46,685 bases of DNA from an uncultured Clostridia bacterium (GTDB lineage Bacteria > Bacillota > Clostridia > TANB77 > CAG-508), in assembly GCA_947624525.1 (NCBI GenBank), contig CANQKT010000006.1:1-46685 (forward strand), read 5' to 3'. Below the pieces are notes generated by a model that saw only the letters and a program-made list of their open reading frames with translations, searched no databases and was not told the DNA's origin. Positions 15,711 through 24,116 of the stretch are shown piece after piece. Each line of letters starts with the position of its first letter. The stretch's first letter is position 1. A program made the position numbers and the translations under genes.

Positions 15711-15954
15711 GTGCTTGCAAGAGTTCAGCAAATACAAGAATTATGTAAGAGTAGAATATATTAACATTCCGTACGCTTACTGGCTTGGACTTATCAAAAG
15801 GCAAAAGGAACTTATAATATTGAAAAAGTTTATTTATAGTGTGTTCCTTTTGCTTCTTTTGATAAGCCTCGCCAAACTGCGCGCTTTGTACTCCATTGTT
15901 AATATATTCTACTCTTACATAATTCTTATATTCGCTGAACTCTTGCAAGGGCAC
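15711..15954. repeat. Long-hairpin repeat family, copy 1
   Basis: The left arm (15711-15765) and right arm (15898-15954) are nearly complementary, from GTGC at one end to GCAC at the other. Inside are a core shared with copies 2 and 3 (ATTCCGTACGCTTACTGGC and CGCCAAACTGCGCGC), and a further stem of about 20 bases near 15790-15811 / 15842-15866. Arm sequence differs from copies 2 and 3 but pairing is kept. The open frames on both strands here are by-products of the inverted repeat. Confidence 0.85.
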
Positions 15955-16129
15955 CCAAAATGTAGTATAGTGGTGTGATTATTGAATTCTACGGTTTGTT
16001 GCAAAAGTATTAAACAGTGAAATTTCATCAAAAATTCATAAAAAATCTCTTGAAGCTTGATGAGGAATGTGATAAAATAAAAACATTGTTGTAAATAGTA
16101 AAAAGACTTAAGGAGGAGAGAATAAAGAA
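15955..16129. promoter_or_regulatory. Spacer before the ABC exporter with candidate promoter
   Basis: TTGAAG at 16050-16055 and TAAAAT at 16073-16078 are 17 bases apart; the ribosome site AAGGAGG follows. Nothing else is recognised here. Confidence 0.5.
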
Positions 16130-18367
16130 ATGCTTAAGATACTAAAAAACAATTTAAAACAATCATGGCTAGTTATTATTTTCATTATAGTTTTATTGTG
16201 TATACAGGCAATGGCTGATTTGAATTTGCCTGATTTCACTTCAAAAATAGTTAATGTAGGGATTCAACAAAAAGGTGTAGAAAACTCAGCCCCTGAGGCT
16301 ATAACAAAGAAAACCATAGATAAGGTTTTATTGTTAACAAAAGAGGATGAGTTAATTATGGAGAATTATCAAATTTTTTCTAAAGAAAATTATTCTGAAA
16401 AAGATTACAATAAAATCTTAAAGGAATTTCCAAATATTGAAAATGAAGAAACATATATAATTAAAGACATTGATGAGCAAACTCAGGAAAAGTTGAATCT
16501 TGAAATGGGAAGGGCACTAATGTTTGTTTCTATGTTAGATGATGAGAAAACAGCAGATCAATTAAAGCAACAATTGGTTACTTTTATGGGTGTAGATATT
16601 TCGCAAGATGTTTATACAATAATTAGTTCGATTCCAGAAGAACAGGTAAATTTAATAATAGATAAAGTAAATCAAACTTATTCAGAAATGCCAGATAGTA
16701 TAGTAGAGCAAACTGCTATATTAGAAGTTCAAAAAGAATATGAAAATTTAGGAAAGGACTTAGATAAAGCACAAAATAGCTATATTTTTGTTGCTGGTAT
16801 TCAAATGCTTGGGGTTGCATGTATCAGTATGATTTCAGCTATATTAATAACTTTGTTATCAGCTAGAACTGCAGCGATTCTTGGAAAAATACTAAGAGAG
16901 AAGGTATTTAAAAAGGTATTATCATTTTCGAGTAATGAATATAGAAAGTTTGGTAGTTCTTCCTTAATCACGAGAAATACAAACGATATACAACAAGTGC
17001 AAAATTTAATTCCTATGTTATTTAGAGTAGTAATTTATGCACCAATTGTTGGAATAGGAGCTTTCTTGAAAGTATTAACAAAAAGTCAAAACTCTATGGC
17101 TTGGATAATAGGTGTTGCAATTCTAGCAATAATATTTGTTATTGGAAGTTTATTCATTTTATCAATGCCTAAATTTAAAAAATTACAAGCTCTAATAGAT
17201 AAGTTGAATATGGTATCAAGAGAAATTTTAACAGGTATACCAGTAATTAGAGCTTTTAACAAGGAAAAGTATGAAGAGAAAAAATTTGATGATACAAATA
17301 AGGAACTAACTAAAACTAATATTTTTGTTAATAGAACAATGAGTTTTATGATGCCTGCATTAATGTTTATAATGAATAGTGTAAGTTTATTAATAATTTG
17401 GGCAGGAGCAGACAATGTTGATAAAGGTATAATGCAGGTTGGTAATGTTATGACTTTTATGCAATATACAATGCAAATTGTTATTTCATTCTTGTTTATA
17501 TCTATGTTATCAATTATGTTACCACGTGCATCTGTTTCAGCTAAACGTATTACAGAAGTGTTGGAAACTGATGCTTTAATAAAAGATAGTAAAGATTTAA
17601 AAAGTTTTAATCCTAATAAGAAAGGTTTAGTAGAATTTAGAAATGTTTCTTTTAGATATCCCGATGCGGATTCAGAAGTCTTAACAGACATTGATTTTAC
17701 TGCAAAACCTGGAGAAGTTACAGCAATTATAGGTAGTACAGGTAGTGGAAAATCAACAATAGTTAATTTATTACCAAGGTTTTATGATGTTACAGGTGGA
17801 GAAATTTTGGTTGATGGTGTTAATATAAAAGATGTATCACAAAAAAGCTTAAGGGATGTTATTGGTTTTGTACCACAAAAAGGTGTATTGTTTTCTGGAA
17901 CAATTGAATCTAACATAAAATATAGTGATGAAAATATGTCAGATGAGAATATGATAAAAGCGGCTAGAATAGCACAAGCAGAAGAATTTATAAATAGTAA
18001 AACAGATGGATATCATTCTGAAATATCACAAGGTGGAAATAATGTTTCAGGAGGTCAAAAACAGCGTTTATCAATAGCTAGAGCAATTGCAAAAAATCCA
18101 GAAATATTTGTATTTGATGATAGCTTTTCTGCGTTAGATTTTAAAACTGACCTAAAACTAAGAACAGCATTAGAGGAAGTAACACATGATAAGACAGTTA
18201 TAATAGTGGCACAAAGAATTAGTACTATAATGAATGCAAATCAAATTATAGTTTTAGATGAAGGAAAAATAGTTGGAAAAGGAACACATGAGGAGTTATT
18301 AAGAAATAATGATGTATATAAGCAAATAGCTTTATCACAACTTTCAAAGGAGGAACTAGATTCGTAA
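16130..18367 (+). CDS. ABC exporter half-transporter with degenerate catalytic site (subunit A)
   Basis: 745 residues, longer than usual because about 170 mostly hydrophilic residues lie between the first hydrophobic helix (about 14-34) and the second (about 218-240), predicting a large extracytoplasmic insert. Six-helix membrane domain, then an ATPase domain: Walker A GSTGSGKST near 533, signature VSGGQKQRLSIARA near 640, Walker B IFVFDDSFSALD near 662. The Walker B aspartate is followed by D instead of the catalytic E, as in heterodimeric exporters such as TM287/BmrC. It pairs with the gene 60 bases downstream. Substrate, drug or peptide or lipid, is unknown. Confidence 0.92.
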   Translation: MLKILKNNLKQSWLVIIFIIVLLCIQAMADLNLPDFTSKIVNVGIQQKGVENSAPEAITKKTIDKVLLLTKEDELIMENYQIFSKENYSEKDYNKILKEFPNIENEETYIIKDIDEQTQEKLNLEMGRALMFVSMLDDEKTADQLKQQLVTFMGVDISQDVYTIISSIPEEQVNLIIDKVNQTYSEMPDSIVEQTAILEVQKEYENLGKDLDKAQNSYIFVAGIQMLGVACISMISAILITLLSARTAAILGKILREKVFKKVLSFSSNEYRKFGSSSLITRNTNDIQQVQNLIPMLFRVVIYAPIVGIGAFLKVLTKSQNSMAWIIGVAILAIIFVIGSLFILSMPKFKKLQALIDKLNMVSREILTGIPVIRAFNKEKYEEKKFDDTNKELTKTNIFVNRTMSFMMPALMFIMNSVSLLIIWAGADNVDKGIMQVGNVMTFMQYTMQIVISFLFISMLSIMLPRASVSAKRITEVLETDALIKDSKDLKSFNPNKKGLVEFRNVSFRYPDADSEVLTDIDFTAKPGEVTAIIGSTGSGKSTIVNLLPRFYDVTGGEILVDGVNIKDVSQKSLRDVIGFVPQKGVLFSGTIESNIKYSDENMSDENMIKAARIAQAEEFINSKTDGYHSEISQGGNNVSGGQKQRLSIARAIAKNPEIFVFDDSFSALDFKTDLKLRTALEEVTHDKTVIIVAQRISTIMNANQIIVLDEGKIVGKGTHEELLRNNDVYKQIALSQLSKEELDS

Positions 18368-18427
18368 AATTAATTTTTAAAAAAGCTTTTATATAAAACA
18401 CTACTAAGTTCAGGGGAGGAATAAAAA

Positions 18428-20278
18428 ATGGCAGAAAATAGAACTAGAGTTCATATGAGGGGTGTTGGAGGTGGTCCTCGCAGAATGGGGGCAGTTGAAA
18501 AGGCAAATGATTTTAAAGGTACTTTAAAAATTTTAATTAAAAATTATTTATCAAGATATAAAGTGGGATTAATCATTGTAATAGTTTTTGCAATAGCTAG
18601 TACTGTATTTTCAATAGTTGGACCTAGAATATTAGGAAATGCAACAACCGAAATTTATACTGGAATAGTAAGTAAAATTTCAGGAGGAGAAGGAATTAAT
18701 TTCGGAAAAATAGCACATATATTACTGATTCTTGTGACTTTGTATGTAATCAGTGCAATTTTCTCACTAATTCAAGGTATTACAATGACTCAAATCTCAC
18801 AAAAATTAACGTATAAGTTACGTAATGATTTAGCACAAAAAATAAATAAATTGCCATTAAATTATTTTGACAAAAAAACAAATGGAGAAGTTTTATCTGT
18901 AATAACAAATGATATAGATACGTTGGGAATGAATTTAAATCAAAGTATTACTCAGATTATAACTTCAATATTCACTATAATAGGTATATTGATAATGATG
19001 TTTTCTATGAATGTTCTAATGACAATTGTATCACTTCTAATATTACCTATATCAGCATTTGCAGTAAAAACTATAGTAAAAAAATCACAAAAATATTTTG
19101 CTAGGCAACAAGAATATTTAGGTCACGTCAATGGAAATATTGAGGAAACATTTGGAGGATATAGCATAATAAAGGTTTTTAATGGAGAAGAAAATGCGGT
19201 AAGAGATTTTCAAAAGTCAAATAACGAACTATACACATCAGCATGGAAGTCGCAATTTTTATCAGGACTTATGCATCCAATAATGAATTTTATAGGAAAT
19301 ATAGGATATGTTGCAATTGCTTTATTGGGAGGATATTTAAGTATACAAGGAAAAATTACAGTAGGTAATATTCAATCATTTATTCAATATAATAAGCAAT
19401 TCACACAACCGATAAGTCAGGTTGCACAAGTTTCTAGTATGATACAATCAATGATTGCTGCTGCAGAAAGAATTTTTGAATTTTTAAATGAACCTGAAGA
19501 AGTAAGAAATGTTACAGATACTACAGATATAAATGATTTAAAAGGAAATGTCAAATTTGAACATGTACATTTTGGCTATAATCCAGATAAAATAATAATA
19601 AATGATTTTAGTGCAGATATAAAAGAAGGACAAAAAATAGCAATTGTTGGACCAACAGGGGCTGGAAAAACCACTATAGTTAAATTACTAATGCGCTTTT
19701 ATGATTTGAATTCTGGAAGAATATTAATAGATGATCATGATATAAGTGGTTTTGACAGAGGAGAAATAAGAAAAATGTTTGGAATGGTTCTTCAAGACAC
19801 ATGGTTGTTTAATGGAACTATAAAAGATAATATTAGATATAGCAAACAAGATGCCTCAGATTCAGAAGTTATAAAAGCTGCAAAGGCTGCACATGTGCAT
19901 CATTTTATTAAAACATTACCAAACGCATATAATATGGAAGTAAATGAGGAAACAAGCAATATTTCCCAAGGACAAAAACAACTATTAACAATAGCTCGTG
20001 TAATTTTAGCAGATCCTAAGATTCTGATTTTAGATGAAGCAACTAGCTCAATTGATACAAGAACTGAATTTCAAATTCAAGAAGCAATGGATGAGCTTAT
20101 GAAAGGAAGAACAAGTTTCATAATAGCTCATAGATTATCAACTATAAGAAATGCGGATTTAATCTTAGTTATGAATAATGGAGATATTATTGAACAGGGA
20201 ACTCATGAAGAACTTCTAAATCAAAATGGATTTTATGCAGAGCTGTATAATTCACAGTTTGAAGAGGTTGAAGAATAA
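18428..20278 (+). CDS. ABC exporter half-transporter with canonical catalytic site (subunit B)
   Basis: 616 residues; ATG after GGGGAGG. A Gly/Arg-rich cytosolic start (RVHMRGVGGGPRRMG) precedes six membrane helices and an ATPase domain: Walker A GPTGAGKTT near 418, Walker B ILILDEATSSID near 540 with the catalytic glutamate. Its signature is NISQGQKQLLTIAR, lacking the first G of LSGGQ. Together with subunit A this gives one consensus and one degenerate ATP site, the LmrCD/BmrCD-type arrangement. No MarR- or TetR-type regulator lies next to the pair. Confidence 0.93.
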   Translation: MAENRTRVHMRGVGGGPRRMGAVEKANDFKGTLKILIKNYLSRYKVGLIIVIVFAIASTVFSIVGPRILGNATTEIYTGIVSKISGGEGINFGKIAHILLILVTLYVISAIFSLIQGITMTQISQKLTYKLRNDLAQKINKLPLNYFDKKTNGEVLSVITNDIDTLGMNLNQSITQIITSIFTIIGILIMMFSMNVLMTIVSLLILPISAFAVKTIVKKSQKYFARQQEYLGHVNGNIEETFGGYSIIKVFNGEENAVRDFQKSNNELYTSAWKSQFLSGLMHPIMNFIGNIGYVAIALLGGYLSIQGKITVGNIQSFIQYNKQFTQPISQVAQVSSMIQSMIAAAERIFEFLNEPEEVRNVTDTTDINDLKGNVKFEHVHFGYNPDKIIINDFSADIKEGQKIAIVGPTGAGKTTIVKLLMRFYDLNSGRILIDDHDISGFDRGEIRKMFGMVLQDTWLFNGTIKDNIRYSKQDASDSEVIKAAKAAHVHHFIKTLPNAYNMEVNEETSNISQGQKQLLTIARVILADPKILILDEATSSIDTRTEFQIQEAMDELMKGRTSFIIAHRLSTIRNADLILVMNNGDIIEQGTHEELLNQNGFYAELYNSQFEEVEE

Positions 20279-20320
20279 AAATGAGACATTGTGATAATTA
20301 AATCACAATGTCTCATTTTT
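20277..20320. terminator. Bidirectional terminator between convergent genes
   Basis: AAAAATGAGACATTGTGA (20277-20294) pairs exactly with 20303-20320 around an A/T loop, with T runs on both strands. It serves the ABC exporter and the convergent minus-strand gene, whose stop lies within the right arm. Confidence 0.92.
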
Positions 20321-21277
20321 CGTTGTTGTTGGTAACATTTCATATTTTATGTTAAAACAATTAAATTTATCAAGCTCATTTGTTTCTAAGCAATATAAAT
20401 AATTATCAAGTTCACTTAAATCCTTACATGCAGCTATTATTGCGGGGTTTAGTGAATTATTGAATGTAACCTCAAATGCTAAATCTAAAGAATCAAGTAA
20501 TGATGCTTTTTCCTTTTTTCTCATTAAAGAAAAACCTTCTTTAAATCTTGAAGTTGAAGAATTTTTAAAATTATTTAATGGAAATACATATTTATCATTT
20601 ACAAGTTCTTGTATATTGTTATAATTATTGTTATTTTGTAAAGTATTCTTTAAATCAGATATTTTATAAGGTAATACAACTTTGTTTTGTACTTCAGATA
20701 TAAGAAGTGTTGTATTGTCTTCGTTTTCATTAAAAGAGTAATCATCCTTAGTAATAAATTCGTTTGTGGAATTTATTGACTGATTGTTTTGATGAGTAGG
20801 ATTAGCTGATATCTTATTTTCTTGAGAATCTAAATGTTCTTGTGGAATTTGAGAAACCAAAACAGAAGTCTTAATATAATCTAATATTAAGTTAGCATCA
20901 TTTACATAATTATCATATAAATTAGTTCTACAATTTTTATAAAGTTCATTAAATTGATCTAATTTTGATTGAGAAACTTCATCTTGTGAATTATTAGATT
21001 GTTCTTGAATTGTTTTTAATAGTGAAGTTGATTTCATTATCAAATCTTTCTGATTTCTTAATAAGTCTATGCTTTTTTTTGATTTAGATAATAATAGCAT
21101 AAAATAGTCTATTTCCTCTTTTTTTGTATTTTTTTGAATTTCGTCATTTATGTTTTGTATGCATGTTGAAAATATTTGTATTTTTGTATTATATAAATTT
21201 TGTAGATTATTTAATTCTTTTAGGTTCTCTTGTATCTGTGTGTCCAATTCTTCTTTTGATTTTACATTTGTTATCAT
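20303..21277 (-). CDS. Hypothetical coiled-coil protein
   Basis: 324 residues; ATG at 21277 preceded by GAGAGGAG. Residues 1-110 are predicted helical and heptad-like (EELDTQIQENLKELNNLQNLY; LLLSKSKKSIDLLRNQKDL). A low-complexity N/S/Q-rich linker runs to about 190, and a separate C-terminal domain contains VVLPYKISDLKNTL, KYVFPLNNF and LDSLDLAFEV. No signal peptide or membrane helix. I recognise no family and assign no function. It is divergent from recG. Confidence 0.75.
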   Translation of the reverse strand: MITNVKSKEELDTQIQENLKELNNLQNLYNTKIQIFSTCIQNINDEIQKNTKKEEIDYFMLLLSKSKKSIDLLRNQKDLIMKSTSLLKTIQEQSNNSQDEVSQSKLDQFNELYKNCRTNLYDNYVNDANLILDYIKTSVLVSQIPQEHLDSQENKISANPTHQNNQSINSTNEFITKDDYSFNENEDNTTLLISEVQNKVVLPYKISDLKNTLQNNNNYNNIQELVNDKYVFPLNNFKNSSTSRFKEGFSLMRKKEKASLLDSLDLAFEVTFNNSLNPAIIAACKDLSELDNYLYCLETNELDKFNCFNIKYEMLPTTTKNETL

Positions 21278-21375
21278 AGAAAAATAGCTCCTCTCTTTTG
21301 TTATGTGAGTATATTATATAGTTTAATTTTGTTATTTTCAATATGTATTGGAAAATATTTTTGGTTTTTTGATAA

Positions 21376-21404
21376 TTGACAATTAAACACTTGTTTAGTA
21401 AAAT
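21376..21404 (+). promoter_or_regulatory. Promoter of recG
   Basis: TTGACA at 21376-21381 and TAAAAT at 21399-21404 with 17-base spacing. Confidence 0.75.
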
Positions 21405-21468
21405 TAAATAAAGTATAGATATAAAAGATTTAATGTATAGTATGAAAAACGTGAAAGGAGCGTATTTA

Positions 21469-23514
21469 ATGGATTTAAATAATGATGTTAAATATGTAAA
21501 AGGAGTAGGACCAAACCGTGTGGTTTTGTTGAATAAATTAGGAATATATACTCTAGGAGACTTGATAACTTATTATCCTAGAGATTATGAGGATAGAAGT
21601 AAACCTAAATTAATTAATGAATTGGTGGATGGAGAAGAGGCGTTAGTTAGAGGTTTTGTTACATCTAAGATGTTAGAGTTAAAGGTTAGAAAAAATTTGG
21701 CTATTTATAAATTAATAATTAGAGATGAGACCGGGCCATGTACTATTACGTGGTATAATCAACCATATTTAAAGAAAATGTTTACTGTAGGAAATGAGTA
21801 TAGTTTCTATGGAAAAGTATCCAGAAAAGGCAACAGAGTTGAAATGAATTCACCTGTTTATGATGGTGGAGATAGTCAGAAAAATACTGGAAAAATAGTC
21901 CCTATTTATCCTCTCACATTTAAATTATCCCAAAATACCTTAAGACAGATTATAGAAAATGGGTTAAAGGAAGTTGACAATCAATTAGAAGAAACAATAC
22001 CAGAGTATTTAAGAAAAAATTATAATTTGCTTAATATTAATAATGCAATTAGAAATATACATTTTCCACAGGAATTTTCAGATTATAAGAATGCAAGAAC
22101 TAGATTCGTTTTTGAGGAATTGTTGGGAATGCAGTTAGCTCTTTTGAAATTAAAAAATCAATATACTAGTGAAAAAGTTGGAATAAAGTTTGATGAAAAT
22201 GCGAAAATGTCTGATGTTATAAATGATTTGCCTTTTAGATTGACTAAGGCACAGTTAAGAGTATTAGAGGAAATAGATAATAATATGGAAAGCCCTAAGA
22301 CTATGAATAGATTGCTTCAAGGTGATGTCGGATCAGGTAAAACCATAGTGTCTATTATAGCAGCTTATAAAGCAGTTAAAAGTGGATATCAAGTTGCAAT
22401 AATGGCACCTACAGCTATCTTGGCTAGTCAACACTTAGAAAGTTTTACAGAAGTTCTTAATAAATATGGTATAAAATGTAAGTTATTGACAAGTAGTGTT
22501 ACTAAAAAAAATAAGGATGAAATTTTAGAAGAATTACAGTCAGGAGAGATTGATATATTGATTGGAACTCATGCTATTTTAGAGGATAATGTAGTCTTCA
22601 AAAATTTAGGTCTAGTCGTAACTGATGAACAACATAGATTTGGTGTAAGACAAAGAAGTAAAATTGCTGCTAAGGGTAAAAATCCAGATGTATTAGTAAT
22701 GACAGCAACACCAATTCCAAGAACTCTGGCATTAATTTTATATGGAGATTTAGATATATCAATTATAGATGAATTGCCACCAAATAGAAAAAAAATAGAG
22801 ACATATGCTGTTAGAAGTTCTATGACTGAACGAGTAAATAATTTTGTAAGGAAATTAATTTTAGAGGGAAGACAGGCATATATAGTATGTCCTTTAGTAG
22901 AAGAAAATGAAGATATAGATGCAAATTCTGTTATAGAGTTAGCAGAGGATTATAAAAATAATGTATTTAAAGACTTTAGAGTTGAGTATATACATGGTAA
23001 AATGAGACCTAAAGAAAAAGACGAAATAATGCAGAAATTCAAGGACGGAGAAATTGATATTTTGATTTCAACTACTGTTATAGAAGTAGGTGTAAATGTT
23101 CCTAATTCAAGTATTATGGTAGTGGAGAATGCAGAAAGATTTGGGCTTGCACAATTACATCAATTGCGAGGAAGAGTTGGAAGAGGAGATTATCAATCAT
23201 ACTGTATTTTGAAATATAATGGAGGATCACAGGTAGTAAGAGAAAGAATGAAAATAATGCAAGATACAAACAATGGATTTATAATTGCTGAAAAGGATTT
23301 AGAATTACGTGGCAGTGGGGAATTTTTCGGAACAAGACAACATGGTATTCCTGAATTTAAAATTGCTAATTTATTTGAAGATATGCCTATTCTACAAACA
23401 GTTCAGGCTTTGGCTATAAGAATTATAGATGAGGATCCAGAATTAGAGCAAGAAAAAAATAAGGAATTAAGAAAAATTGTTGATAAAAAATTTGGAGATA
23501 GAATAGAAATATAA
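21469..23514 (+). CDS. recG: ATP-dependent DNA helicase RecG
   Basis: 681 residues from ATG 21469, preceded by AAAGGAG; in-frame starts upstream lack a ribosome site. RecG reverses stalled replication forks and processes branched DNA. The N-terminal wedge/OB domain (GVGPNRVVLLNKLGI near 10; YYPRDYEDRS near 37) is followed by helicase motifs: Walker A LLQGDVGSGKTIV near 282, motif II as DEQH near 385, motif III MTATPIPRTLAL near 414, then HGKMRPKEKDEIM near 515, STTVIEVGVNVPN near 535 and QLRGRVGRG near 565. C-terminal TRG-like helical region is present. Intact. Confidence 0.97.
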   Translation: MDLNNDVKYVKGVGPNRVVLLNKLGIYTLGDLITYYPRDYEDRSKPKLINELVDGEEALVRGFVTSKMLELKVRKNLAIYKLIIRDETGPCTITWYNQPYLKKMFTVGNEYSFYGKVSRKGNRVEMNSPVYDGGDSQKNTGKIVPIYPLTFKLSQNTLRQIIENGLKEVDNQLEETIPEYLRKNYNLLNINNAIRNIHFPQEFSDYKNARTRFVFEELLGMQLALLKLKNQYTSEKVGIKFDENAKMSDVINDLPFRLTKAQLRVLEEIDNNMESPKTMNRLLQGDVGSGKTIVSIIAAYKAVKSGYQVAIMAPTAILASQHLESFTEVLNKYGIKCKLLTSSVTKKNKDEILEELQSGEIDILIGTHAILEDNVVFKNLGLVVTDEQHRFGVRQRSKIAAKGKNPDVLVMTATPIPRTLALILYGDLDISIIDELPPNRKKIETYAVRSSMTERVNNFVRKLILEGRQAYIVCPLVEENEDIDANSVIELAEDYKNNVFKDFRVEYIHGKMRPKEKDEIMQKFKDGEIDILISTTVIEVGVNVPNSSIMVVENAERFGLAQLHQLRGRVGRGDYQSYCILKYNGGSQVVRERMKIMQDTNNGFIIAEKDLELRGSGEFFGTRQHGIPEFKIANLFEDMPILQTVQALAIRIIDEDPELEQEKNKELRKIVDKKFGDRIEI

Positions 23515-23522
23515 GATGAAAG

Positions 23523-23555
23523 AGATTACAATTTTAGGGCACATGAATTGTAATC
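23523..23555 (+). other. Hairpin downstream of recG
   Basis: GATTACAATT and AATTGTAATC form a 10-bp stem around a 12-base loop soon after the stop. No T run follows, so terminator function is doubtful. Confidence 0.4.
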
Positions 23556-23580
23556 AAAAGAAAAGTAGAATATTGCACAT

Positions 23581-23608
23581 TTGACAAATTAAAAAAAAGT
23601 AGTATAAT
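23581..23608 (+). promoter_or_regulatory. Promoter of the small membrane gene and rpmE
   Basis: Perfect TTGACA (23581-23586) and TATAAT (23603-23608), 16 bases apart. Confidence 0.8.
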
Positions 23609-23641
23609 ATAATAGTATTATAATTGTGAAGGAGGATGATT

Positions 23642-23809
23642 ATGCTAGCAAAAATTTGGAAAAAGTTATTAATGCTTATATTAATCATAGCATGTATGTT
23701 CAATGTTATAATAAAACTAGTAAATAATTTATCATTGGATGATAAATTAACATCATCTGCACGATATATTCAAGAAGAACAGAATAAGAGAGAGGTGAAT
23801 ATAAAATGA
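23642..23809 (+). CDS. 55-residue single-span membrane protein coupled to rpmE
   Basis: ATG at 23642 follows GAAGGAGG at good spacing, under a strong promoter. The product begins [20 protein letters not shown], a basic start plus one hydrophobic helix (about 8-26), and has a charged tail rich in Glu, Gln and Lys ([14 protein letters not shown]). Its TGA overlaps the rpmE ATG as ATGA, so the two are translationally coupled. The layout predicts an inner-membrane peptide with a short soluble tail. No family is recognised. Confidence 0.7.
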   Translation: MLAKIWKKLLMLILIIACMFNVIIKLVNNLSLDDKLTSSARYIQEEQNKREVNIK

Positions 23810-24006
23810 GAGCGGAATTACATCCTAATTATGTAGAAGCAACAATTACATGTGCTTGTGGAAATGTTATAAAAACAAATTCAACAAAATCTGATATGAA
23901 AGTCGATGTTTGCTCAAAATGTCATCCATTTTGGACTGGTAATTTAAAAAGAGAAACAACAGGTGGTAGAGCAGACAGATTTAAGAAGAAATTCGGAATT
24001 GCATAA
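23806..24006 (+). CDS. rpmE: 50S ribosomal protein L31
   Basis: 66 residues. L31 bridges the large and small subunits. Zinc ligands are intact: C16 and C18 in TCACG, C36 and C39 in CSKCHPFW, so this is the zinc-containing (C+) form. It ends with a basic tail ([14 protein letters not shown]). The ATG overlaps the stop of the small membrane gene; a terminator follows. Confidence 0.97.
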   Translation: MRAELHPNYVEATITCACGNVIKTNSTKSDMKVDVCSKCHPFWTGNLKRETTGGRADRFKKKFGIA

Positions 24007-24017
24007 TTCGAAAAAAG

Positions 24018-24041
24018 ATAGTCCAAAGGGCTATTTTTTTT
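24018..24041 (+). terminator. Intrinsic terminator after rpmE
   Basis: ATAGTCC and GGGCTAT, with one G-T pair, around AAA and followed by at least seven T. Confidence 0.9.
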
Positions 24042-24050
24042 GTATGATAC

Positions 24051-24079
24051 TTGAAAAAAATCTCGAATTATAGTAGAAT
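24051..24079 (+). promoter_or_regulatory. Promoter of miaB-mutS
   Basis: TTGAAA at 24051-24056 and TAGAAT at 24074-24079 with 17-base spacing, directly after the rpmE terminator. Confidence 0.65.
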
Positions 24080-24116
24080 TAAGGAAATTTTATTGAAAAA
24101 GTAAGGAGAATTTATT

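Noticed and set aside
15691..15978. Similar-looking small proteins on both strands
   Set aside because: Both come from the long inverted repeat; neither has a ribosome site.
17086..17691. 201-codon minus-strand ORF inside the ABC gene
   Set aside because: Shadow of a strongly conserved gene; no ribosome site and no motif.
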